A stretch of DNA of 64,000 nucleotides from Mesaphorura yosii (lineage: Eukaryota > Arthropoda > Collembola > Poduromorpha > Tullbergiidae), in assembly GCA_009869945.1 (NCBI GenBank), contig WIXG01000007.1:62001-126000 (forward strand), in the 5' to 3' direction. Every line of letters starts with the position of its first letter. Positions within the stretch are counted from its first letter, which is position 1. Shown here in pieces: positions 49,385 through 59,142 of this stretch. The position numbers and the translations under genes were made by a program. The notes beneath the pieces are model-generated. The model was not told where the DNA came from and searched no databases. It worked only from the letters and a program-made list of their open reading frames with translations.

Positions 49385-51105
49385 ATGAGTGCGGGAGGAG
49401 GCCCAGGACAATCAGAAGTTGCGACCACGACGACTCCAGAAGTCAGCGAACTCCGTAATGGCAAAATTGTCAAAGCAGTTATTTTGATTGGAGGCCCACA
49501 AAAAGGTAAGAGATCACCACAGGTTTGTAAGGCACTGCTCTGCGCTGTCTTGATCTAGTGAATACTTCCAGGGACTCGATTCCGTCCACTCTCTTTGGAC
49601 GTACCAAAACCCCTGTTTCCTGTTGCCGGCATACCTTTGGTTCAACATCTAATTGAGTCATGCGTTCAAGTACCAACCGTAAAGGAGATTCTGGTGCTTG
49701 GCTACTTCCCGGCACAGGACATCACACCATTTTTGGATGAAATAGGGCCTCTTTACAGCCCAGTTAGAATACGGTACTTGCAAGAATATAATCGGCTTGG
49801 CACTGCAGGTGGAATTTATCATTTTCGTGACCAAATCTGTGGTGGGAACAATTTGCTGTCATCCTTCATTTTAATCAATGGAGATGTCTGCGGAGATTTC
49901 CCCTTGGAGCAAATGCTGGAATTTCATTCAACATTAAAACAAGTAAACGGAAGTCGCAAGCCATTGATTACAATTCTTGGAACTGAAGCCACTCGACAGC
50001 AGTCAGTGAACTATGGCTGCATTGTTGAGAACAAGTCAACCCATATGGTCACACATTATGTCGAGAAGCCTGAGACTTTTGTGTCGACACTAATCAACTG
50101 TGGCGTTTATATTTGCTCGGTAGAAATATTTCCAATCATTGCGAAAATATTCAGTCAAAAACAAGAAAGTTATTACTCGTAAGCAAAGAAGCAAATATAC
50201 CTTGTGTTGCACGTAAAATTCTAACACAACCTTAAACTTTAAATGGCCTAATTCTATGCATGTTTTAGCGGTGAACTTGATGACGAAGTGAGCAACGACA
50301 GCTGGGAGGCCGTCGGGCTCGAGCAAGACATAATCATGCCTTTAGTCGGAGCCAATGGCTGTAGTCCCGTTTACGTGTACCAGACAAGTAGAATGTGGTC
50401 GCAAGTTAAAACAGCTGGGAGTGCCATTTATGCCAACAGACACTATCTAAGCTTGTATAAGAACAGAACACCAAGTCGGCTTGCCAGTTTACAGCCTCCA
50501 CATGGTAAAGATGGGAACTCTTCAGGTCCCAATCTGATTGGTGACGTGTTTATTCATCCAACCGCACAAGTCCATCCTACATGTGTCGTAAGTTTAACTG
50601 CTGATTGATTCATTGGAATACTCAGGCTGGAATTTACTGATTTTGGATTTTCCGATTTTCCAACGCAGATTGGACCGAATGTTAGTATCGGCAAAAATGT
50701 TGTGATTGGCCCTGGAGTCCGAATTCGAGAGTCAATTATTCTTGGGGATTCTATAATCCAAGACCACACCTTGCTTCGCTATTCAATTGTGGGTTGGAAC
50801 AGTTTCATTGGTAAATGGTCTCGTGTTGAGGGAACACCTTGTGATCCAAATCCGAACAAGCCTTTCGCTAAAATGGATAACGTGCCACTATTTAATGAAG
50901 AGGGAAGGTTGAATCCATCGATCACCATATTGGGTGAGTTTTGTTGCTTTTCTGTTCCAACTGCGATATCAATTGGATAAAGTTTATTACATTTTTGAAT
51001 ACAGGCTGCCATGTTCGTGTTCCATCTGAAGTTGTGGTTCTGAATTCGATTGTTTTGCCCCATAAGGAACTCAGCCGCAGCTTCACCAATGAAATAATTT
51101 TATAG
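49385..51105 (+). CDS. GMPPA: mannose-1-phosphate guanylyltransferase regulatory subunit GMPPA, 5 exons, 470 aa
   Basis: GMPPA is the catalytically weak partner of GMPPB; it senses GDP-mannose and restrains its synthesis. Exons: 49385-49505, 49572-50178, 50269-50587, 50669-50933, 51005-51105, all in phase. The nucleotidyltransferase part begins [20 protein letters not shown] (about residues 30-49) with [19 protein letters not shown] next; then [53 protein letters not shown], and a left-handed beta-helix part ([55 protein letters not shown]). It ends [18 protein letters not shown] then TNEIIL. Compared with human GMPPA it has about 29 extra N-terminal residues (Gly/Thr-rich, no internal Met to restart from), and is longer overall (470 vs about 420). 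A poly(A) signal ATTAAA lies at 51344. Confidence 0.96.
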
Positions 51106-51343
51106 TGGATGGAATTGGAAATCCAAAGAATTAATTCATAATTCATATATCTGTATCAGAGTTTTTTGGCTCGCAGGACGTAACGCATTTTCTCTGCGGT
51201 CATTTTCTAGTCGTTTCAAATCATAAGGAATGTAATGGTTAATTTAATATTCTTATTGCTTTTCACCACAATGCAATGTAATCAAATTATATGTGAACTT
51301 TTATTATTGTAGTTGTTAGCTATAAGAACGGTTTGGGATACAA

Positions 51344-51349
51344 ATTAAA
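51344..51349 (+). terminator. candidate poly(A) signal of GMPPA
   Basis: ATTAAA 239 bases past the stop at 51105 and only 64 bases before the start codon of the next gene, so the two plus-strand genes are very close or their transcripts overlap. Confidence 0.35.
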
Positions 51350-51412
51350 TGCATTTTGATCAGAGCATTCAGTGAGCACAGTTGGACTGGACTTCAAAAT
51401 TACGACCTTAAA

Positions 51413-53559
51413 ATGTTGTCCACGACCTTACTCTGTTTCTTAATTTACATTCGAATCCTTTCTATCTATTCCTACCTGAATTTAACCTCTTCTTACGTTT
51501 ACAATTTCGAGAAAGACATTCCAGACAACGAGAATTGCATTGATTCTGTCATCATGATTGTTTCAAACGAGCAGATTGAATTCGAGCCAATAACGCTTCG
51601 ACCTTACATGATATTTATTGAGACGTCTTATAACCTCATTGTCGAATTTCACACTACAAAATGTGTCATTTTGATTCTACCAGGATTCACCACACTCTCC
51701 GACAAGGTCTCTGATTTTTTGAATGATCGCTTAACAGATGTCAGGGTAGTCGTCATTTATCCGAAGTCGGAGATGTACGCCAATATCCGCAAGGAGAGAG
51801 GCGTGCTGGAGATGCAGGTTCACGTTGTGAACAAGACGACCGGTGCTGTGCACAAGTACGAAAACCTGAAACCGAGATGCGACGGGGATGTAAAGTGTTT
51901 CCTGAACAAAAGAGTTCTCCGGATAGGATACTCACCGGTCAGAACCCAAAATGAGTGACATATGGCTTTTGTGTGGAAATAATAATCAATAATCAAGTTT
52001 CTATTGATGCTTAGAGTGTGTACTTCGAGGTGCTTCACTGGGCTCAATACAAGACGCTAGGCAAGCCGATTCCTCCCATCATCTTGAACAGGACGAACGG
52101 GGTGGATAAATACTTCCGAGGTCTCGATGCTGAGCTGCTAAAGACGCTCGTTTTTCACTACGGAATGACACTCATCATGGTTGCGCCAGCTGACTTCTCC
52201 TTCGGTCGCAAATACGACAACGGAACATGGGACGGCAAATTCAGTCTTCTTGGAAAGAAAGAAGTGGACATGTTAATTCCAAGTATTGTGGGCACCGTCG
52301 AGAGAACTGAAATTGGAGTATACTCGTCACCAATTCGCATTTCGAGGTTTACCCTAGCTTCGAAAAAGATCAAAAAGCAAGAATGGGAATCACTGCTCCT
52401 ATCGTTCGATCTTCCAACTTGGGTTGCTATATTTGCATCAGTTGTGATTGTATGTCAATCCGTCTGGCATGTTACGAGAATTCACAATCAGATCCATGGA
52501 GCCAAACCCGTTAAACATCAAAGTGTTTTTCGAATTGCGGGAGTGGTAAACAGATTAAGAATTTAGATTACAATGAAGCAATGAGATCCATCCTATCCGG
52601 ATGTTTTCAGGTTTACACTGCTTTGGTGGGAGAATCTGGAAGGCAACCGAGCGGACCTGCGGCGTTGATTGTTGGCTCGTGGATGCTCTGCTGTTTAATC
52701 ATACAGTGTGCATATATTTCGAACTTTATGTCAAACTTAAGGTAGCCCATTTGAATTAACTTCGAGGCAGAAGTGCATTTTGACTAATTCAAATTTCTGC
52801 TTAGTACGCGAGACCCTGAAAAGAATTTGGACACACTTGAAGACATTTGGCGTGAAAAGAAGCGGATAATTGTGGTTCCTGGTAGTGTTCTGGAGCATCT
52901 ATTAAAAGAAAGTCACCAGCCGCACATGAAGGATTTATACAATTGGAGATTACCTTTGAACAAGGTGGACGATGCAGAATTCGTGAAATTGCTTGACATG
53001 GGTTTTGTCGGCGCTGCCGGGGAATGGCTGCTAAAGTAAACGTTCGTGGACATGTCCTGGGCTTTGGATAAAATCTTAGCTTCTGTTTCAGAGAAAGGAT
53101 TTATGAGGGTGCAAAATTCAACCAATACCACATTTCGCGGAAACCATTTTTGACCACATCCTCAGCATGGCTGTATCAATCGGGCGATAGATATCTGACC
53201 ATGTGCATTGACAAAGTCCTTCGTAACGCTGTAGACGGTGGACTCGTTGATAGATGGGAGCAAGATAATGTACGTTCAACGTCGGCAATAACCAGTAAAC
53301 CAGCTTCATTAATCAGCCATACCGTTGACCTTTATAGGAGAAGCAAATTGAGCAATTGAAGAAGGAATACTCTTCGGAAGAAATGCAGCATATCTCCAAA
53401 GAAGGGGCGGTGAGCTTGGCATTGTACCACCTGCAAAATGTATTTATCTTCTGGATATTAGGGCTTGCGGTTTCCGGATTAATTGGATTATTTGAAAGAG
53501 CTTCAACTACCGTGAAGAAGACAAAGGATACAATTCCCATTTATCCGTACTTGCCATAA
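51413..53559 (+). CDS. divergent ionotropic receptor (IR), 6 exons, 605 aa
   Basis: IRs are ion channels derived from glutamate receptors and used in arthropod chemosensation. Exons: 51413-51937, 52015-52545, 52611-52741, 52805-53035, 53092-53269, 53338-53559. A hydrophobic leader (LSTTLLCFLIYIRIL) is followed by a short amino-terminal region, then the ligand-binding S1 half from RVLRIGYSP (about residue 167) through FRGLDAELLKTLVFHYGM, KKEVDMLIPSIVGTVERTEIG and YSSPIRISRFTLASKK. Membrane span 1 is about 308-326 (LPTWVAIFASVVIVCQSVW). Pore-lining segment near 367-395 (GPAALIVGSWMLCCLIIQ then CAYISNFMSNL) replaces the SYTANLAAF motif of true glutamate receptors. S2 follows, and the last span is ALYHLQNVFIFWILGLAVSG. 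The divergent pore motif and short N terminus indicate a tuning-type IR rather than a co-receptor. The ATG at 51413 has an AAA context; upstream in-frame sequence lacks ATG. Confidence 0.88.
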
Positions 53560-54446
53560 GTTGGGAAAGAATGACGCAGATTTTCAATCATATTCCTTAG
53601 CTTTTTGTTGTGGATTGTGTTATGAAGTTATGATTCACAACTTATGATTTTTAGGGAAGGCGTATGTTATTTCCTCAAACCACATTTCAATTTCTTCTAA
53701 TAAATTGTTTTTCTTGCTTTCTCAATCTGCTCGTGGTTGTGGTGGGCTCAAAGTTAATTCACGCTAGCAAATTCTATGAGGAGTTGGACTCTACGGTGCA
53801 GAATAAAAGTGATTGGCAAGTGCTCTGCGACGAATTCAATGACAAGATGGAAGTAGATGAGGGTACGGAGCTCTGAAGTATTATGTGCATGTGAATTTAA
53901 GTTTACCACATGTTTTAGTTAAGTTGTTAAGTGTTTTTGACGTGTCTGCTTATCAATCCCGTGTGCAATTAAATTAGCTACTCTCTGCTGTGCTCGGCGG
54001 TCTAATTAGTCGGATCGTGAATGTTCTAATCGGTAATGCGACGATAGAATTTCTCTGCATTATGCGACTGGGCTTCTCATTTCCTGTCTCCAAGGCGAGT
54101 TAACTGCACTTTAGCGATAAGAGAAGTGAAAATTTTCTGATTTTGACGAAGTCTCAGGAACTGAGAGAAATTTGTTATATAATTTGCTAGCGTCCATTAA
54201 CTTTGGTCAATAGATAGCTAGATAGTCAATATTTTCTTGTTGTCACGCAACCTGTCCATGGTCATAGGTCATGGTGGGTAAATCACATGCATTCATTGTA
54301 TCGCATTGCATTGCTTCTGCTTCACCGCCTTTTTGCCTCAAAGCTGAATTTGATTCCTATCTGATGTATCAATATTGATTCAAAATTCAAGCAAGGTGAA
54401 CAAGATGGTGAAGATTTCTAAAGTTACGATGGGATAGACATGCAAA
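53560..54446. other. intergenic; IR 3'-UTR and TrxR leader
   Basis: An AATAAA at 53802-53807 probably ends the receptor transcript. It lies inside a 70-codon open frame (53664-53876) that begins with a hydrophobic segment (FLLINCFSCFLNLLVVVVGS); I do not accept this as a gene without further support. Two short upstream frames precede the TrxR start (see findings). Confidence 0.4.
53802..53807 (+). terminator. poly(A) signal AATAAA of the IR gene
   Basis: First canonical hexamer after the stop at 53559, 243 bases downstream. Confidence 0.5.
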
Positions 54447-56297
54447 ATGGGAGCCGCATGCAGAAAAAGGGCAAAGTTTGATGCTCCAATAAGATCTCCT
54501 GACATTGAGAAATCGGGCCCAGTTCAAGATTATGACCTGATCATAGTCGGTGGCGGCAGCGCAGGGATTGCTGCGGCCCGTGAAGTGGGGCAGTTCAAGT
54601 TGAAGGTGCTTGTCTGTGACTACGTCGCGCCTACGCCGTTTGGCACTACTTGGTAAGATAACAAACTTTAGCAAGATCCAAGAGTAAGAAAATGGATGAG
54701 ACATGACTCTTTTCGACAGGGGCCTTGGCGGTACTTGCATCAATGTCGGCTGCATCCCAAAGAAGCTCATGCACTTTGCTGCTCTTACCGGACAAACAAT
54801 TCACAACTCAGAAAGTTACGGCTTCTCAGTCCTTCATTGCCCGTCAGACAGCAACATTACAAAAACAGTCGTCAATGCAAAATTTGACTGGACCAAGCTC
54901 GTGGAAGAAATTCAAGAGCATGTGCATTCTCAGAATTGGAAGAGCAAAGTCACGCTTCGGGAAAATAAAATCGAGTACCTGAACAGGCCGGTGGAGTTTT
55001 TGGACTCGTTTACGTTGCAAGTTGCGGGTGGCGAAGCAAATAAGAGCGATAAACAGTTTATTCGAGGGAAGACCATCCTTATTGCTGCTGGTGGCCGACC
55101 AAAGTAAGAATCGATCGAACTCACCGAATGATCATTTGAACAAGGCTTTACGCGTTTTCAATTGCAGGTATCTCGAAATACCTGGCGGGCGTAAAGAAGA
55201 CAAGCTCTGCATCACTTCAGACGATATTTTCTCAATGGCAAAGTACCCTGGAAGAATTCTGATAATCGGAGCAGGATACATTGCATTAGAGTGCGCTGGG
55301 TTCCTGCACGGCCTTGGAATGTCAGTGACTCTACTCGTGCGAGACAAGGTTCTTCGTCACTTTGACCAGGAAATGGTTGACAAAATCATTGACCACATGA
55401 CAGGAGCTGGGATTATTTTCCTCATGCACTATGAACCAACTGAAATCAAGCGAGTCGATCTGAATACCATTGAAGTGGTGGCAAAAAGCAGAGAAAGTGG
55501 GGCTCAGCAGGAGTATTGCGAAAAATTCAATACAGTGCTTCTGGCCATCGGGCGAGATCCGTGCACACATGAATTGAAGGTCTCCAATGCTGGTGTGAAG
55601 GTTGACGAGAAGAGTCAGCGCATAATTGTGAATCCGACGGATCAGACCAATATTAAACATGTAATGAATTAATTTCTGACCCCTTGAAGGATGCCGCTGC
55701 AGCTTAATTTTTTCGTACACTCAGATTTATGCACTCGGTGATATCGCTAATGGCCACATGGAGTTGACTCCAATCGCAACGGTAAGAGAAAACGCTGACA
55801 TTTTTAGTTGCCTTCTTAATGTCGGTTGTTCTGGTTAGCATTCAGCGAAGCATCTAATACGCCGACTCTACGGAGGCTCTAAGCAGCTTACGAGCTACGA
55901 AAATGTCCCAACCACAATCTTCACTCCAATCGAATATGGCTGCATTGGGCTGTCGGAGGAAGACGCGGTTGCTCATTATGGCAAGGACAACATAAACGTG
56001 TACCCGAAATCCTTCCTTCCACTTCAGCACGTGCTGCCACATCAAGACTCTGAAACCTGCTATGCAAAACTGGTTTGTGTGAAAAGTTTGAAGGAACGCG
56101 TGGTTGGACTGCACTATTTTGGCCCCGACGCCGGAGAAGTTGTTCAAGGCTACCAGATTGGATTTCGACTAAGAGCCAAGAAGTCCGACTTTGACTCCCT
56201 GATTGGCGTTCATCCAACGTGCGCCGAACTGTTCACCGTCATGAAGTTTAACAAGGCATCTGGGCGCACGGATGAATCGGAGCAATGCTGATCATAG
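54447..56297 (+). CDS. TrxR: thioredoxin reductase, probable selenoprotein (Cys-Sec-Ser end), 5 exons, 532 aa
   Basis: Reduces thioredoxin with NADPH. Exons: 54447-54652, 54720-55103, 55168-55660, 55725-55781, 55839-56297. FAD site [19 protein letters not shown] near residue 30; redox centre [19 protein letters not shown] near 69 (CINVGC disulfide); NADPH site [31 protein letters not shown] motif [19 protein letters not shown]; catalytic base [10 protein letters not shown]. The frame runs GAG CAA TGC TGA TCA TAG (56280-56297). The TGA at 56289 falls immediately after Cys and one codon before a normal stop, where animal selenoprotein TrxRs have Gly-Cys-Sec-Gly, so I read it as selenocysteine, giving a Gln-Cys-Sec-Ser end. 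A conventional reading would stop at 56291 and lack the C-terminal redox pair. I did not find a SECIS element by eye. No mitochondrial presequence is evident; probably cytosolic. Confidence 0.9.
56289..56291 (+). other. probable selenocysteine (UGA) recoding site
   Basis: In-frame TGA as penultimate sense codon of TrxR, preceded by TGC and followed by TCA TAG. The position matches the known Sec site of animal TrxRs exactly. Confidence 0.8.
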
Positions 56298-57422
56298 TGG
56301 TCGCTTCGATAGATTGACTGCGGAAGCAGAAAATCTCGGCGTTAATTCCTTCTCTTAACAACAACAGTCGGGCAGGGTTTGCTGCTCATACCGGTGAGAA
56401 ATCTCATCGTATGGCGACTTCCTTCTAAAGCTTGAAACAAAGACGGAGTTTGTCCGATTTGTGTGGGTGCAAACTTACCTTTAATTAGTGTTCAACTTTT
56501 ATCTGAACAAATCCGTGTTTATATTAGTTACAGTAGAATTGAAGCAGGTACTTCGACTAACATGCACATCACATCACAGTGCATGTATGCGGAGAATTAG
56601 CATAGAATTATAACTAGGTCAATGCAATGTGACATTTTATTAGTCAAGGGCAGCCACCATCCATGGAGTCTGTGATACAATAAACAACTGCGAAATCCCA
56701 ACGTTCTGTACACTGCTGGAAAATCTGGTGACAATGTAGTTTAAGACCCCTGCCAGCCATAAGTTGGCGTTTCACGACTACAGTTGCAAGTGTCAATGCA
56801 TTCAAAACGCGATTATGTCATTTGTTTCCAGAATTTTGAGTTGTGTCATCTTCAGTGCATTTTCCATCGAATCAGATTCAGACGTAAACATTTCTGAATT
56901 TCCAGCGAGACAGCGAGAGACCCTCAGTCATTTCCGTAGCCAGACATTCTGATCGACAGTTGACCTTTCCGTAAACTGCGTATTACGTATAACTTCCGTT
57001 GCAGAACAGACGATCAGAACGAAATCACTGAACTAGACCTTTGCAGGAGAATCAACACAGTAGCACAGCTGAATTAATTTGAATACAATTAAGTAACGAA
57101 ATCTGATGATTGATTTCAGTCGCAGTGCTGCTTCCACTCCACATTTCAGACTTCCACTTCCTACAATAGATTATATCATCCCCGTGTCGCATTTCCTGGA
57201 TCATTACAAAGAATCACACATTTTGGGAGAACCAAAGCAGTGAACTGCGTCTTAGTTGCAGGCACACAACAGATTCGACCTTTAACGTATGAATTGTATA
57301 ATATAAAATGGTTGAACTTGGATTTCACACACAACAGTCTGACTTCAGTCCTGGATTTGACAAATTCGTGCCGCCGATTTGTAGCAGTATAGAGCCTTGG
57401 TAGTTGAAATTGCAGCTGCAGA
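56298..57422. other. TrxR 3'-UTR and intergenic
   Basis: If TrxR is a selenoprotein, a SECIS element should lie in the 3'-UTR before the AATAAA at 56679-56684 or a later site. A perfect 8-bp hairpin at 56560-56586 (ACATGCAC / GTGCATGT, 11-base loop) is present, but it lacks the TGA..GA core of a SECIS. A longer foldback lies just past the poly(A) signal, about 56,730-56,795 (CAATGTAGT pairing with ACTACAGTTG). No further gene seen. Confidence 0.45.
56679..56684 (+). terminator. poly(A) signal AATAAA of TrxR
   Basis: AATAAA 382 bases past the final stop codon, leaving a 3'-UTR long enough to carry a SECIS element. Confidence 0.6.
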
Positions 57423-58694
57423 ATGGGACTTGTGCAAAATCGTTTATCTTTCGGGTGGTTCTTTCTTCTGGGGATGGGTTTTTGCACCGGTTACATAAAT
57501 CGTAAGTAAACCTCTTTTGCCATCTTTGTAAATAGTTGATGTATACGTGCTCTGCCCACAGTGGCTGACATTGAGTGTGGACAGCAATCAGTGAAAGCCA
57601 ACCCGAAAATAAGAGCAGCTCGGATTGCAGGAGGGCGAGAAGGTTAGTAGCGTTCTTCCAATGCTTTTCAGATAAGTGCACATGTTCAGCTCGAAAATGG
57701 AATCAAGGTCGTTCCAAAAGTTGTTCAAGTTCGAATCATTTAGTGCTGAAGGCTGACTGTATAAATTATTTCGCCACCTCATCAACGTGCACATGTTGGA
57801 TCGAAACACAGCACACCTGTGTTAATTAAGATTCTACTTTGCTCATTTCAGCGTTCCACGGTGAATTTCCATGGATCGTGTCACTACAGTTCAATTCCGG
57901 CGACACTTCACATTTCTGCGGTGGTTTCTTGGTCAATCGTTCAACCGTCATTTCTGCAGCGCACTGTTTTAGTTTAACGTAAGCCACCTCTCCGAAACGC
58001 AGTACTTTAATCGTTCATACGTTTTCGTATAAACAGAGGAGTGTCAACAAAGAGAGTCAACGTGGTGATTGGAGAGCATGTAGTCGATGAAGCGGAACAG
58101 CCGATTGATACCAAAATCTACGAAATAGCCAGTGTCAATGTGCATCCAGAGTACACCCTGTCAGAGGCGACGAGGCATGACATTGCGCTGGTACATTTGA
58201 AGAAGCATGTCGAATGGAGCTCGTACGTTCAACCGGCCTGTCTTTCTAACGAGGAAGACGATCTCGAAGATGGAAAAATGTCACAAGTTGCTGGTTGGGG
58301 CCAGACTGGAAGTATGAATTAATCCTCTCAAAAATAGCGAGCTTCGATAATCTGCCAGTATTCCAACTAATCTTTCGTTTTAATTGAAGAATTCTCGGCT
58401 CCAGCAGCCACCTTAATGACGGTTGAAGTCACCATACTCAGTCATGCCAAGTGTGAAAACGAGTACGACTGGATTCCGTCAAAGAGCCAATTTTGCGCTG
58501 GGCACACATCGCGAGACAAAGGAGCTTGCAAGGGCGACAGCGGCAGCCCGTTAATGATGAAAGACTCTAGTCAAGATGCATTGAATGTGGTTGGAATCCA
58601 TACAGGAGGTCATGGTTGTGGACTGAATATGCTACCTGGCGTGTACACAAAAATATCCTCTTACATTACGTGGATACAGACAAATATAGCATAA
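57423..58694 (+). CDS. secreted S1-family serine protease, 5 exons, 288 aa
   Basis: Exons: 57423-57501, 57562-57642, 57852-57978, 58037-58311, 58390-58694. A signal peptide (WFFLLGMGFCTGYIN) leads into a short propeptide (DIECGQQSV) and the activation site AAR|IAGGRE. The catalytic triad is complete: His in SAAHCF, Asp in RHDIALVHL, Ser in CKGDSGSP. The propeptide Cys can pair with Cys in VQPACLS, tethering the propeptide as in chymotrypsin-like enzymes. The S1 pocket residue, six before the catalytic Ser, is Gly (GACKGDSGS), not the Asp of trypsin, so cleavage after Lys/Arg is not expected. The oxyanion region reads GDSGSP instead of the usual GDSGGP, and the 214-216 segment is IHTGGHGC rather than the common SWG, so specificity is atypical. 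No clip or other extra domain. Probably digestive or haemolymph. Confidence 0.92.
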
Positions 58695-58841
58695 GTAGAC
58701 AATTAAGTACTTTATTTCATTAGTTTGTTTACTAAAAACGACATGTTGTTCGTGCATTATTGTATGAGCCAGCGAAAAGTAACGATTTTTATATGAACGC
58801 TATCGGTTAGAGCTAAGGTGCTGACAACTGTTGACTACCAT

Positions 58842-58847
58842 TTTATT
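58842..58847 (-). terminator. candidate poly(A) signal of CD36-family gene
   Basis: TTTATT on the plus strand, 296 bases past the CD36-family stop on the minus strand; another lies at 58711-58716. Both fall in or near the 3' region of the convergent protease gene, whose own candidate signal ATTAAA is at 58934-58939. Confidence 0.4.
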
Positions 58848-58933
58848 ATTGAGTTAGCTTAGAGTAAGTTTATTGCGTTGTTATCAGTATTACCAACCTC
58901 TTATTGCTTCGCTCTGAGTAAAACAAAGCTTAA

Positions 58934-58939
58934 ATTAAA
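58934..58939 (+). terminator. candidate poly(A) signal of serine protease gene
   Basis: ATTAAA 240 bases past the protease stop codon. Confidence 0.35.
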
Positions 58940-59142
58940 ATATACGCCCATTTGATTTACGACGAAACTTCACTTTTAGTCTTTCAGACGTTTACATTGC
59001 TTTGGTTGACTATAGTGGCGGTCTACGGGACAGGTACATAAATCACAAATGCTTGAGTTTACACTAGCCAACTATTGAGAATTTAACTTGAGCTAATATT
59101 CGAGAATCGAGATTGCGACCTTACAAAACGGGACAGAGACCT

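Noticed and set aside
53664-53876. 70-codon frame with hydrophobic start just after the IR gene
   Set aside because: It contains the likely IR poly(A) signal and has no similarity I can see to receptor segments; more likely part of the IR 3'-UTR.
56289-56291. Reading the TGA as the normal TrxR stop
   Set aside because: The resulting protein would end in a lone Cys without the C-terminal redox partner, whereas recoding gives Cys-Sec plus one residue and an immediate stop, the pattern of animal TrxRs.
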